A DNA stretch of 19,354 bases from Blastocatellia bacterium (GTDB lineage: Bacteria > Acidobacteriota > Blastocatellia > Pyrinomonadales > Pyrinomonadaceae), in the NCBI GenBank assembly GCA_003487805.1, contig DNNE01000196.1:1-19354 (forward strand). The letters are read 5' to 3'. Both the position numbers and the translations under genes were made by a program. Below, piece by piece: positions 1-6,309 of this stretch. Within the stretch, counting starts at the first letter, position 1. Each line of letters begins with the position of its first letter. The notes beneath the pieces were generated by a model. That model was not told where the DNA came from. It did not search any database and saw nothing but the letters and a program-made list of their open reading frames with translations.

Positions 1-2
1 TG

Positions 3-57
3 TCCCGCTCGCTCCCGCTCGCGGTTCTGTATCTCCCACCCAAGATGCGCGTGCCAT
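3..57. repeat. Degenerate intergenic repeat fragment at window edge
   Basis: The first bases contain the word TCCCGCTCGCTCC, which recurs at 1281-1293. The word AAGATGCGCGTGCCA here resembles AAGATGAGCGTGCCA at 11339-11353. These look like decayed pieces of the dispersed repeats seen across the window. The element is probably cut by the window edge, so its boundaries are unknown. Confidence 0.3.
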
Positions 58-65
58 CAGCGCGC

Positions 66-500
66 TCACTTCTTCTTCGCTTCCCACTTGGCCGTAAAGC
101 CTTCGGTATGAAATTCGCCGGCCAGCTTTCCGTCTTTTATCAGGCCATCGACGGCGATCGATTCGTGATTCTTGAAATCAAAGATCAGAGTTAGTTTGCC
201 GTCGGCCCATTTACCTTCGCGCACCGTGCCCGGTCCGGTGTGCTCTGAGTCAACCGTGCCGGTTACTTTCGTGCCGGCGAGCTTGAGGTTGAAGGTCGCG
301 GGTGTGGTCGTGTCGTGGACAAAGAACGAAACATTCCACTCGCCTGAAATCGGATCGGAATTATCGCTTGCGATCGGCGCCGGCGTGGTCCGCTCGTTAC
401 CCATGAAAGCGGCATGATGACTGGCGATCGCTGAACATGCGGTCAATAGAATGGTGGCGAATATCATCGCTGCTAAAACTGCTGGTGTTTTCAATCTCAT
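66..500 (-). CDS. Small putative lipoprotein of unknown function
   Basis: The 144-residue product starts with a lipoprotein signal: Arg/Lys near the N-terminus, a hydrophobic run, then a lipobox LTAC with the lipidated Cys at residue 22. It is therefore probably anchored in the membrane facing the periplasm. The mature part from about residue 50 is rich in beta-strand patterns (SGEWNVSF, FNLKLAGTKVTGTV, GKLAGEFHTEG), like small lipocalin-like or beta-sandwich secreted proteins. I cannot assign a family or a substrate. The start is supported by a good ribosome binding site, TAAGGAGA on the minus strand at 506-513, just upstream of ATG at 500. It is transcribed divergently from the TetR-type gene at 645, so the 144-bp gap between them probably carries both promoters, and the regulator could control this gene. 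That last point is inference only. Confidence 0.75.
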   Translation of the reverse strand: MRLKTPAVLAAMIFATILLTACSAIASHHAAFMGNERTTPAPIASDNSDPISGEWNVSFFVHDTTTPATFNLKLAGTKVTGTVDSEHTGPGTVREGKWADGKLTLIFDFKNHESIAVDGLIKDGKLAGEFHTEGFTAKWEAKKK

Positions 501-592
501 CTGGTTCTCCTTATTCGGTCATATATTTGTTTGCACAAAAGGTAACGCTGAGGCTCTGACAAGATTAACCACCGGCCTCGCAGAAAAATCGC

Positions 593-606
593 TAACTGAT
601 GAGTTA
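593..606. promoter_or_regulatory. Candidate operator palindrome in divergent intergenic region
   Basis: TAACT-GATG-AGTTA is a perfect 5-bp inverted repeat with a 4-bp spacer. It lies about 40 bp upstream of the TetR-type start codon and between two divergent genes, where an autoregulatory TetR operator would be expected. The palindrome is short and could be chance. Confidence 0.3.
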
Positions 607-644
607 ATGGACAAACGCCTTTTTGATGTTCAAGAATTGGGGCG

Positions 645-1220
645 ATGGTGAGAAAGAAAAAGCCTGATCGGCGCACCCAACGCACGCGGCACAGCCTGAC
701 GCACGCGATGGTCGAGTTGGTTACGGAAAAGCGTTTTGACGACATCACGGTCCAGAACCTGATCGATCGCGCAGACATCGGTCGCTCGACTTTCTACACG
801 CACTTTCGCGACAAGGAGGACCTGTTTCAAAAGAACTGGGAAGGTTTTGTCGATTTCTGCGCGCAACAAATCGTTTGGGAGAAAGCCGGCAATGGCTCAT
901 TCATGCCGATCATTTGTCTCTTCGATCATCTTAAGGATGTGCAGCCTTTCTACCAGGGCCTGGTGCGCTCGCGAAAAAGCGATGCGCTGTTCAAGAGCGG
1001 CACCGAGCGACTAAGCCAGCGGATCGCTGAGGCGTTAAAAACAAGAGTGAAACACGCCCCGTCGATTCCAGTTCCGGTGCTCGCAAATTACCTGGCGGGT
1101 GAACTGTTTGGCTTGCTGAAATGGTGGCTCGACGAGCGCATGCCTTATCCGCCAGAGCGCATGGACGAGATTTATCATCAGCTGGTTAATCCCACACTGC
1201 AGCTGGCTCTGCCGCGCTGA
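645..1220 (+). CDS. TetR/AcrR family transcriptional regulator
   Basis: This 191-residue protein has the usual TetR length and layout. An N-terminal three-helix DNA-binding domain spans about residues 11-61, with a helix-turn-helix around ITVQNLIDRADIGRSTFYTHF and the typical closing words FRDKEDLF. An all-helical C-terminal ligand-binding and dimerisation domain follows, ending in LFGLLKWWLDERMPYPPE, which resembles the TetR C-terminal type common in Firmicutes-like regulators. It probably represses a nearby promoter until a small ligand binds. The ligand cannot be read from the sequence. The divergent lipoprotein gene and the palindrome at 593-606 make local or self regulation plausible. 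The ATG at 645 is preceded by a modest purine-rich stretch (TTGGGGCG). The basic run RKKKPDRR after the start is typical of the family's flexible N-terminus. Confidence 0.93.
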   Translation: MVRKKKPDRRTQRTRHSLTHAMVELVTEKRFDDITVQNLIDRADIGRSTFYTHFRDKEDLFQKNWEGFVDFCAQQIVWEKAGNGSFMPIICLFDHLKDVQPFYQGLVRSRKSDALFKSGTERLSQRIAEALKTRVKHAPSIPVPVLANYLAGELFGLLKWWLDERMPYPPERMDEIYHQLVNPTLQLALPR

Positions 1221-1287
1221 TGCGCGTCAAGGCTTTGACTTTTAATTTCGTCTAGTCACGCAAACGAATTCGCAGTAGAATCCCGCT

Positions 1288-1303
1288 CGCTCCGGGCGGA
1301 GCG
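1288..1303. repeat. Short GC-rich hairpin upstream of dinB-like gene
   Basis: CGCTCC-GGGC-GGAGCG forms a 6-bp stem with a 4-base loop, about 36 bp before the next start codon. The flanking word TCCCGCTCGCTCC also occurs at the window's left edge, so this is probably a remnant of a dispersed repeat. It has no T-run, so it is not a clear terminator for the TetR gene. A possible -10 word TAGAAT lies just upstream at 1276-1281. Confidence 0.3.
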
Positions 1304-1339
1304 ACGCTCTGCTCTAAACCGTGAGAACGCGCGCAAGAC

Positions 1340-1810
1340 ATGCTCGAGCAACTAATCGAAGCCTGGCAGACAAATCACCGCGTCACGCTCAAATTGCTTA
1401 AGGCGCTGTCGGATGAAGCGCTGCAGGCGACGCTGTCGACGCGGGGCGGCCGCGACGTCGCGCGTCAGCTGGCTCACGTGCATGAAGTGCGCACGAGTTG
1501 GGCCGAGATAAGTTCCAAGACGAACCGCAATGCGAAGCCGCCGCATTTCGCGAAAGGTGAATCGCCTTCGAAAAAGGAATTACAGGCGGCGCTGGCCGCT
1601 TCGGCAACCGGAATCGAAACAACTATCCGCGAATCGTGGGCCAGGGGCGGCAAAGTAACCAGCTTCAAGCGCGGACTGATTCCGCTGATAAGTTATTTGA
1701 TCGCGCACGAGTCGCATCATCGCGGCAGCATCCTGCTGACGCTGAAACAAACGGGGCACAAACTCAGTGATGAACTGAGGTGGGGCTTGTGGGATTGGAA
1801 TAAGTTGTAA
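1340..1810 (+). CDS. DinB-family four-helix-bundle protein
   Basis: The 156-residue length fits the DinB/YfiT-like metal-binding superfamily. The expected three-histidine metal site is visible: His46 in RQLAHVHEVR, and His123 and His127 in the AHESHHRGS motif near the C-terminus. DinB-fold proteins include thiol-dependent S-transferases and many proteins of unknown role. Nothing here names the substrate. The short C-terminal stretch LRWGLWDWNKL is typical of one common subgroup. No strong Shine-Dalgarno precedes the ATG at 1340, but it is the only start that gives the full first helix. It is unrelated to the E. coli polymerase IV gene of the same name. A second DinB-fold protein is encoded at 8610-9137. 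Confidence 0.88.
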   Translation: MLEQLIEAWQTNHRVTLKLLKALSDEALQATLSTRGGRDVARQLAHVHEVRTSWAEISSKTNRNAKPPHFAKGESPSKKELQAALAASATGIETTIRESWARGGKVTSFKRGLIPLISYLIAHESHHRGSILLTLKQTGHKLSDELRWGLWDWNKL

Positions 1811-2012
1811 TTTGGAGTGCGGCGGCTTGACGCCGCTTTTTAACTCCCTCTCCCTTTGGGAGAGGGTTAGGGGTAAGGGTTTACTGCGCCGCTAGACCCT
1901 CACCCTGGCCCTCTCCCAAAGGGAGAGGGAAATGCGATGACGTAATCAAGATCGATAAGCTGAATATCGCTGACGACTATTAAACAGCGGCGTCAAGCCG
2001 CCGCACTCCAAA
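1811..2012. repeat. Outer inverted repeat of a nested element
   Basis: A perfect 27-bp inverted repeat pairs 1811-1837 with 1986-2012 (arms begin TTTGGAGTGCGGCGGCTTGA). Each arm also folds on itself (GCGGC-TTGAC-GCCGC). It fills the gap between the DinB-like stop codon and the ribosome binding site of the S9 peptidase (AAGGAG at 2022-2027). A promoter for the peptidase must therefore lie inside this element, or the gene is read through from upstream. The 148 bases between the arms hold a second repeat element. Confidence 0.9.
1846..1929. repeat. Inner inverted repeat, CCCTCTCCC/GGGAGAGGG family
   Basis: Arms 1846-1866 and 1909-1929 are each palindromic (CCCTCTCCC, three bases, GGGAGAGGG) and are flanked by inward words TTAGGGGTAAGGG and CCCTCACCCTGG that pair with each other. 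A second member of this family lies at 15880-16035. No coding potential is seen. Elements of this type are widespread in bacterial genomes as small non-autonomous repeats; how they spread here is unknown. Confidence 0.9.
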
Positions 2013-2037
2013 AACTAACGCAAGGAGATCTGGATCC

Positions 2038-4137
2038 ATGCTTACCAAAAATCTTTCTCGCATGCTGTTCACGATTCTGATCGTTGCTACGGCAGCGCTC
2101 GCCCAAACCGCGAAGCATCCGCTCAAACTCGACGATCTCGCGCGGTTCCGCAACGTCAACGATCCGCAGTGCGCGCCGGACGGAAAGTCGGTCGCTTATA
2201 CCGTTTCGACGATCGATGCTAAGGAAGACAAGAGCAGCACGCACATCTGGCTCGCCAGTTATGACGGCAAGAGCGATCGGCAGATCACTTTCAGTAACGA
2301 CAGCGAAGGTAGCCCACGCTGGAGTCCCGACGGAAAATATCTCGCCTTCACTTCTTCGCGCCCGTCCGGAAAGCCAGGCGTCAGAGGCAGTCAGGTTTGG
2401 TTGCTCGATCGCAGCGGCGGCGAAGCTTATCAACTGACTGAGTTGAAAGGGCGGCTGGCAGGTTTTGAATGGTCGCCCGATTCGAAACGTCTCGCGCTAT
2501 TGATTGGCGATCCTGATCCCGACGCGCCGGATCCGAGCGCCACACCGGCGCCGGGCACGCCGCCGAAACCTCCGAAACCGATTGTCATCGATCGCTATCG
2601 CTACAAACAGGACGTGCAGGGATATTTATTATCGGGCCGTCATACTTACATTTATCTCTACGACATCGCGACGAAAAAACTCGACCGGTTAACGAAGAGC
2701 AAATGGGACGAGTCGTCAGTTTCGTGGTCACCGGACGGAAGCATGATCGCTTTCATGAGTAACCATGCTGACGATCCCGATCGCGATCCGTCCGCGCAAC
2801 TCTACGTCGCCGAAGCCAAAACCGGTGTCACTGAAAAGCTTCTGACCACGCCTGATAATCGCGCCGGCCGTTCGCGTCCCGAGTGGAGTCCCGACGGAAA
2901 ATGGATCGCGTTCCTTGAAGGCGACGAGAAGAAATACGGCGCGTACAGCATGGAGCACCTCTTGATCGTCGCCGCCGATGGTTCCGCGGCGCCGAAGCGC
3001 GTGGCGGCGAGCGAAGCACTCGACCGCGGCGTTTCACAGCCCCGTTGGAGCGACGATGGCAAGAACATCTACGCGGTGGTAACCGACGATATGTCCGTTT
3101 ACGGCGCGCGCATTCCGGTCGGCGCGGGAAACGCGGTTCCGATCACGGATAAGCCGATCGTTTTAGGAACCCGTCATAGCGCGGGCCAGTGCGCGGTGGT
3201 GATCTCGGGCGACGATAACCATCCCAGCGAGATTTATTCCGCCAGTGTCGCCGGCAGCAAATTGAAGTTCCAACCGCTCACCCATCAGAACGATGCGCTG
3301 ATGGCCGAACTTCAGATTGGTCGGACTGAAGAAGTTAATTTTAAGAGCAAAGACGGCACGGACGTTCACGGCTTGCTGACTTATCCGGTTGGTTATGTGA
3401 AAGGAACCAGGGTGCCGTTCCTTTTGCGCATTCATGGTGGGCCAAACGGGCAGGACCAGCATTCGTTCAGCATCGAACGTCAGGTCTTCGCCGCAAATGG
3501 CTACGCGGTGTTGGCCGTGAACTATCGCGGTAGCTCGGGTCGCGGCCAGAAATATTCGCGATCGATCTTCGCGGACTGGGGACACTATGAAGTGGAAGAT
3601 CTGGAAGCCGGCGTCGAGCGGGTGATCGCAATGGGCGTCGCCGATTCCGATCGAATGGGCGTGGGCGGCTGGAGTTATGGAGGCATCCTGACTGACTACA
3701 TGATCGCCACCGATCCGCGCTTCAAAGGCGCAACCAGCGGTGCGGGCACCGCATTCACCGTCGCTTTCTACGGCACCGATCAATACATCATTCAATACGA
3801 TTACGAGATTGGCCCGCCATGGAATCCGAAATCGTGGGAAACCTATGTGAAGATCTCTTATCCATTCCTGCACGCCGATCGCATCAAGACGCCGACGCTC
3901 TTCCTGGGTGGTGAACGCGACTTCAACGTGCCCGTGCAAGGCGGCCAACAGATGTACCAGGCGCTGCGCAGCTTAGGAATCGAAACACAACTCGTGATCT
4001 ATCCCAACGAGTTCCACGGCATCACGCGCCCGAGCTATGTGAAGGATCGATATGAGAGATACTTGGGGTGGTACGACAAGTACGTGAAGAAGAATGCGCC
4101 GCCGGTGAAGAATGTGGCGGAAGGTGGGACCCGCTGA
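2038..4137 (+). CDS. Secreted S9 family prolyl oligopeptidase-like serine peptidase
   Basis: The 699-residue protein starts with a Sec signal peptide (about residues 1-22, ending ALA-Q), so it acts in the periplasm or outside. Residues about 30-370 form a beta-propeller: six PD40-type words are visible (APDGKSVAYT, SPDGKYLAFTS, SPDSKRLALL, SPDGSMIAFMS, SPDGKWIAFLE, SDDGKNIYAV). The C-terminal alpha/beta-hydrolase domain (about 430-690) carries HGGPNGQ (oxyanion region), the nucleophile Ser546 in GGWSYGG, Asp628 in GGERDFNVP and His660 in NEFHG, completing the catalytic triad. This matches acylaminoacyl-peptidase or dipeptidyl-peptidase-like S9C enzymes, which cleave short peptides. The exact specificity is not readable. 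A Pro/Asp-rich insert (about residues 158-182) sits between propeller blades. The start is supported by AAGGAG at 2022-2027. Codon use is GC-rich like the housekeeping genes and unlike the patch that follows. Confidence 0.95.
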   Translation: MLTKNLSRMLFTILIVATAALAQTAKHPLKLDDLARFRNVNDPQCAPDGKSVAYTVSTIDAKEDKSSTHIWLASYDGKSDRQITFSNDSEGSPRWSPDGKYLAFTSSRPSGKPGVRGSQVWLLDRSGGEAYQLTELKGRLAGFEWSPDSKRLALLIGDPDPDAPDPSATPAPGTPPKPPKPIVIDRYRYKQDVQGYLLSGRHTYIYLYDIATKKLDRLTKSKWDESSVSWSPDGSMIAFMSNHADDPDRDPSAQLYVAEAKTGVTEKLLTTPDNRAGRSRPEWSPDGKWIAFLEGDEKKYGAYSMEHLLIVAADGSAAPKRVAASEALDRGVSQPRWSDDGKNIYAVVTDDMSVYGARIPVGAGNAVPITDKPIVLGTRHSAGQCAVVISGDDNHPSEIYSASVAGSKLKFQPLTHQNDALMAELQIGRTEEVNFKSKDGTDVHGLLTYPVGYVKGTRVPFLLRIHGGPNGQDQHSFSIERQVFAANGYAVLAVNYRGSSGRGQKYSRSIFADWGHYEVEDLEAGVERVIAMGVADSDRMGVGGWSYGGILTDYMIATDPRFKGATSGAGTAFTVAFYGTDQYIIQYDYEIGPPWNPKSWETYVKISYPFLHADRIKTPTLFLGGERDFNVPVQGGQQMYQALRSLGIETQLVIYPNEFHGITRPSYVKDRYERYLGWYDKYVKKNAPPVKNVAEGGTR

Positions 4138-4220
4138 GCGGGCCCCGGATAGGTGGCTCAATTAGTCTGCACAAGCCGGGGGAAGAACAGCTGAACTCAC
4201 CTGGAGAATAATTTCAGACA

Positions 4221-4544
4221 ATGGAACTCTCTGATGCAGTTAGCTCATTGCAGCAGTTCGGCGGAGCTGACCTGACGAAACATCTTGCCACGGTTGAGGT
4301 TTCGCTAATAGGTGTGACCAAGAACACCTGTGCGAATGTGCTGGTCCACTGTGGAGCCCAAAATGATGTGCTTGCGGCCGCTGGCCTCGTGAAGCAAATT
4401 GCTGGGCAGATCAATGTCGTTATCCATGCTCTGGGGATACTTCTTTGCCTGCCGGCCCACGCAAAGATCTCGTTGCCATCGAGGACGTTTCTCCGTGGCT
4501 GGCCGATCTCACTCAACGGCTGTAATATTCGCGTTGGTTGCTAG
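4221..4544 (+). CDS. Orphan ORF, possibly a truncated hypothetical gene
   Basis: This is the best coding candidate in the 420-bp stretch 4138-4557 between the S9 peptidase and the antitoxin. It would encode 107 residues. The first 85 or so look protein-like (TVEVSLIGVTKNTCANVLV, AAGLVKQIAGQINVVIHALG). The end is Cys/Arg-rich and looks like out-of-frame translation. From about 4433 another frame reads AGPRKDLVAIEDVSPWLADL and then stops, which looks more protein-like, so a frameshift or internal deletion is possible. A weak ribosome binding site (GGAGA at 4202-4206) is too far from the ATG. I do not recognise a function. An antisense ORF over the same bases looks less protein-like. The remainder of the stretch shows nothing else. 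Confidence 0.4.
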   Translation: MELSDAVSSLQQFGGADLTKHLATVEVSLIGVTKNTCANVLVHCGAQNDVLAAAGLVKQIAGQINVVIHALGILLCLPAHAKISLPSRTFLRGWPISLNGCNIRVGC

Positions 4545-4557
4545 GAGGCATGCGCAC

Positions 4558-4767
4558 ATGGAAACGCGGATCGAAACAACCCTTCAACAAGACGGCACCC
4601 TTACTCTCAAAGATCTTCCTTTCCATGCAGGCGAAACGGTAGAGGTCGTTGTCACGCCGAAGTCCACGCCACAGAACGGCGGCGCGTATCCGTTGCGTGG
4701 CACGCAGGTTATCTACACAGAGCCGTTTGATCCTGTGGCCGTCGGTGATTGGGAAGCGTCTGCATGA
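4558..4767 (+). CDS. Antitoxin of a VapBC-like (PIN) toxin-antitoxin pair
   Basis: The 69-residue product matches small antitoxins found directly upstream of PIN-domain toxins: a short beta-rich N-terminal half (GTLTLKDLPFHAGETVEVVV), then the conserved tail YPLRGTQVIYTEPFDPVAVGDW that presumably binds the toxin. It should neutralise the toxin and repress its own promoter, as these antitoxins usually do. The start at 4558 is chosen because AGGAGG at 4543-4548 lies 9 bases upstream. A nearer ATG at 4550 is in another frame and too close to that site. The stop codon overlaps the toxin start (ATGA-type overlap at 4764-4767), which indicates translational coupling. The antitoxin reads intact, but its partner is frameshifted. 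Confidence 0.85.
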   Translation: METRIETTLQQDGTLTLKDLPFHAGETVEVVVTPKSTPQNGGAYPLRGTQVIYTEPFDPVAVGDWEASA

Positions 4768-5155
4768 TTGTTCTCGACACGCACGTGTGGGTTTGGTGGG
4801 TGCATGGAGATGCGAAGCTTCCCAAAGAGCACGCGCAGGCGATCGGTGAGCGCGAAAGCGACGGGCTGGGCGTAAGCGTTATTTCCTGCTGGGAGGTCGC
4901 CAAGCTCATCGAATTGGACGCCTTGTTTTGCCTACCGCGCTGGACGAGTGGATGGACCAAGCGCTCGAATATCCAGGTATTCGCTTGCTGAATCTAACAC
5001 CTCGAATCGCCATCGAATCGAGTCGACTCACAGCGCCATTTCACAAAGACCCGGCAGATCAAATCATCGTGGCGACTGCACGAGAATACGGCTGTGAGTT
5101 GGCAACACTTGATGACAAGATTCGCCGCTATGGTCATGTCAAACTCTTGCGATGA
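4764..5155 (+). pseudogene. PIN-domain (VapC-like) toxin, single-base frameshift
   Basis: Reading starts MIVLDTHVWVWW with the metal-binding Asp5, continues through Glu44 in SCWEVAKL, and stays good to about residue 54 (base 4925). The homologous continuation is found only in the -1 frame, starting at about 4925-4928: LPTALDEWMDQALEYPG, then HKDPADQIIVATA and LATLDDKI with the remaining acidic PIN residues, ending at 5155. A single missing base around 4923-4930 (TTGTTTTG) explains this; adding one base would give ...ALVLPTALDEW, a normal PIN sequence of about 130 residues. PIN toxins are metal-dependent RNases that cut tRNA or rRNA. As written, the gene would end early out of frame at 4991 with loss of half the active site. 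It is either a true pseudogene or a sequencing/assembly error in a short T-run. No clear slippery heptamer supports programmed frameshifting. Confidence 0.85.
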
Positions 5156-5182
5156 TCGCCGAACTTGTCCACCAGTCAGATT

Positions 5183-5332
5183 ATGAACAACTTGCCACTG
5201 ACAAGAGTTCTGTTGGACACCGAGTTTCTGCCGCTCTCGGATGAAGAACTTGTCTCGTGTGCGGAGGAAGTATTTCTGGAACTAGACGGTCGAGAGGCGC
5301 ACGATGCCGATCCTAATCGTGGTGAAATTTAG
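5183..5332 (+). CDS. Small antitoxin-like protein, probably remnant or orphan
   Basis: A 49-residue ORF encodes MNNLPLTRVLLDTEF followed by LSDEELVSCAEEVFLELDGR and ends DADPNRGEI. The acidic helical block with S-D-E-E-L-V and F-L-E-L-D-x-R-E-A resembles small antitoxin-type proteins that precede MazF/PemK-like toxins in Planctomycetes, Cyanobacteria and Acidobacteriota. The final words NRGEI resemble the start of a MazF toxin (RGEIWLVDL), as if an upstream antitoxin and the toxin start had been joined and then cut by the stop codon at 5330. No MazF sequence follows in any frame. It starts 28 bases after the broken PIN gene, and there is no good ribosome binding site. This assignment comes from pattern memory and is moderate at best. 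Confidence 0.5.
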   Translation: MNNLPLTRVLLDTEFLPLSDEELVSCAEEVFLELDGREAHDADPNRGEI

Positions 5333-5371
5333 CGAGAACTTGCTTCATCGAATGAATCTCTTCATTACCAA

Positions 5372-5397
5372 GGGAGCGTGCCTGCGAGTGCGCTCCC
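5372..5397. repeat. Short inverted repeat
   Basis: GGGAGCG at 5372-5378 pairs with CGCTCCC at 5391-5397 around a 12-base loop. No T-run follows, so terminator function is not supported. It sits between the antitoxin-like remnant and the next small gene and resembles the GC-rich dispersed repeats. Confidence 0.4.
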
Positions 5398-5412
5398 GGA
5401 AAGAGAATTTTA

Positions 5413-5676
5413 ATGAAGAGATATCATCAAGAATCGGATCGGACAAGAGGAACTCATCGCCAACATCTTCGGCAATTCCACAACTGGCCCATTGCCCGAG
5501 TCAATTGTGTTTGTGAGTTTCAGGTTGGACGCTTTCGTAAGCAGAAAGCGTTGGGTTGTCGCAGATCGCGCTGCCTTCTTTGTCACTTTGACAAAATCTT
5601 TGATATTGCTTCAGTAGGAGATCGCGTTCGAGATCTACGCTATCTTGATTCGCTGAATGATTATTTCAGCGGTTGA
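5413..5676 (+). CDS. Small Cys-cluster protein of unknown function
   Basis: The 87-residue basic protein has an N-terminal Arg/His-rich part and a motif GRFRKQKALGC, then C-x4-C-x2-C-H (CRRSRCLLCH), which looks like a small metal-binding knuckle. It ends with an acidic helix (LRYLDSLNDYFSG). Short proteins with this R-[FY]-R-K...L-x-C-G/R...C-x2-C-H layout occur as uncharacterised ORFs in several environmental phyla, often near toxin-antitoxin genes. I recognise the pattern but know of no function. The first Cys pair (CVC around residues 32-34) could add ligands. A weak purine-rich site (GGAAAGAGA) precedes the ATG. The stop overlaps a possible upstream TTG of the next gene. It could be a nucleic-acid binder, but that is inference from charge and the Cys motif only. 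Confidence 0.6.
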   Translation: MKRYHQESDRTRGTHRQHLRQFHNWPIARVNCVCEFQVGRFRKQKALGCRRSRCLLCHFDKIFDIASVGDRVRDLRYLDSLNDYFSG

Positions 5677-5693
5677 CCAGCGGGAGCACGAAA

Positions 5694-6119
5694 TTGCCCA
5701 AGACCCTTCTCTATCGCCTGTTCGGTGTCGGTAAGATGCCGGCGGAGTGGCGCTCGACGATCGAATCAGAAGGCATTGTCTTGTTTGACGAAGGCATCGG
5801 CGGTTCGATCACATATCGAGATTTCAGCGCGCCGGGGCGACGGTCATCCTGGCGGAAGGTGGCGTTCAGTGGCTCGATCGCTTTGACTAAGACTAGGCTG
5901 CTCGCGTTGCAGTATGCGAATCCGGCGATCAATGTTCCGCTCGATGACTCGCGTTTGAAGCAGATGCAATTCTCAGTCGAAGGCGAAGACAAGTTGGTGG
6001 TGGTATTCAATGCCAACCTGTTTCATAACGATTGGTCCGGCACGATTGAGTATCGGTTCCGCACTAAACAGGCTCGCGAGTTTCTGAAAAGTTTGGGTAA
6101 TCGTAGTGATGCAGCTTGA
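5694..6119 (+). CDS. Conserved-looking hypothetical cytoplasmic protein
   Basis: The 141-residue product is not recognised by name. It lacks a signal peptide and membrane segment and has a clear order: a short helix (LLYRLFGVGKMPAEW), a beta-rich core (EGIVLFDEGIGGSITYRDF, GSIALTKTRLLALQY), and an ending NDWSGTIEYRFRTKQAREFL. The pattern of a sheet with a conserved W-S-G-x-I-E-Y-R-F word suggests a PH-like or small beta-barrel fold, but that is a guess. The TTG at 5694 is preferred as start because GGGAG (5682-5686) is 7 bases upstream. A TTG at 5673, overlapping the previous stop codon, would add 7 residues. Regular GC-rich codons and intact reading suggest a live gene, in contrast to the degraded toxin region just before it. 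Confidence 0.7.
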   Translation: MPKTLLYRLFGVGKMPAEWRSTIESEGIVLFDEGIGGSITYRDFSAPGRRSSWRKVAFSGSIALTKTRLLALQYANPAINVPLDDSRLKQMQFSVEGEDKLVVVFNANLFHNDWSGTIEYRFRTKQAREFLKSLGNRSDAA

Positions 6120-6132
6120 TTTTCAAAGAATC

Positions 6133-6292
6133 TCATTCATGCCGCGGCTTTAGCGCGGTGGCTAGCAGCGGGGTTGGATACGAAGAACCGTTTCAACGGT
6201 TTTCCTTCTTAGTTTGGGCGAAAGCCGTTGAAACGGCTGCTCAGGTTTCACAACGTCTACTGATCACCGGGCTGAAGCCGCGGTGTGAATGA
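6133..6292. repeat. Compound inverted-repeat element
   Basis: Outer arms 6133-6160 and 6265-6292 pair at 24 of 28 positions (beginning TCATTCATGCCGCGGC). Inside lie two short palindromes, AACCGTT-TC-AACGGTT at 6186-6201 and AGCCGTT-GA-AACGGCT at 6223-6238, which also resemble each other. It fills the whole gap between two plus-strand genes. The layout (outer self-folding arms plus inner arms) matches the nested element at 1811-2012, although the sequences differ. Confidence 0.9.
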
Positions 6293-6309
6293 AAAGGCCA
6301 AGATACTAA

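Noticed and set aside
1811..2012. CRISPR array
   Set aside because: The repeats are inverted, not direct and evenly spaced, and no cas genes are present.
3163..3948. 261-codon open frame on the minus strand inside the S9 peptidase
   Set aside because: The plus strand carries the full peptidase with catalytic triad; the antisense frame is a by-product of its GC-rich codon pattern and has no recognisable protein features.
4214..4516. 100-codon minus-strand frame
   Set aside because: Composition is Ser/Arg/Cys-rich without domain-like order, and the start has no ribosome binding site; the plus-strand frame over the same bases looks more protein-like.
4923..4930. Programmed -1 frameshifting in the PIN toxin gene
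   Set aside because: TTGTTTTG does not form a proper slippery heptamer in the reading frame and no downstream stimulatory structure is evident; a simple base loss explains it better.
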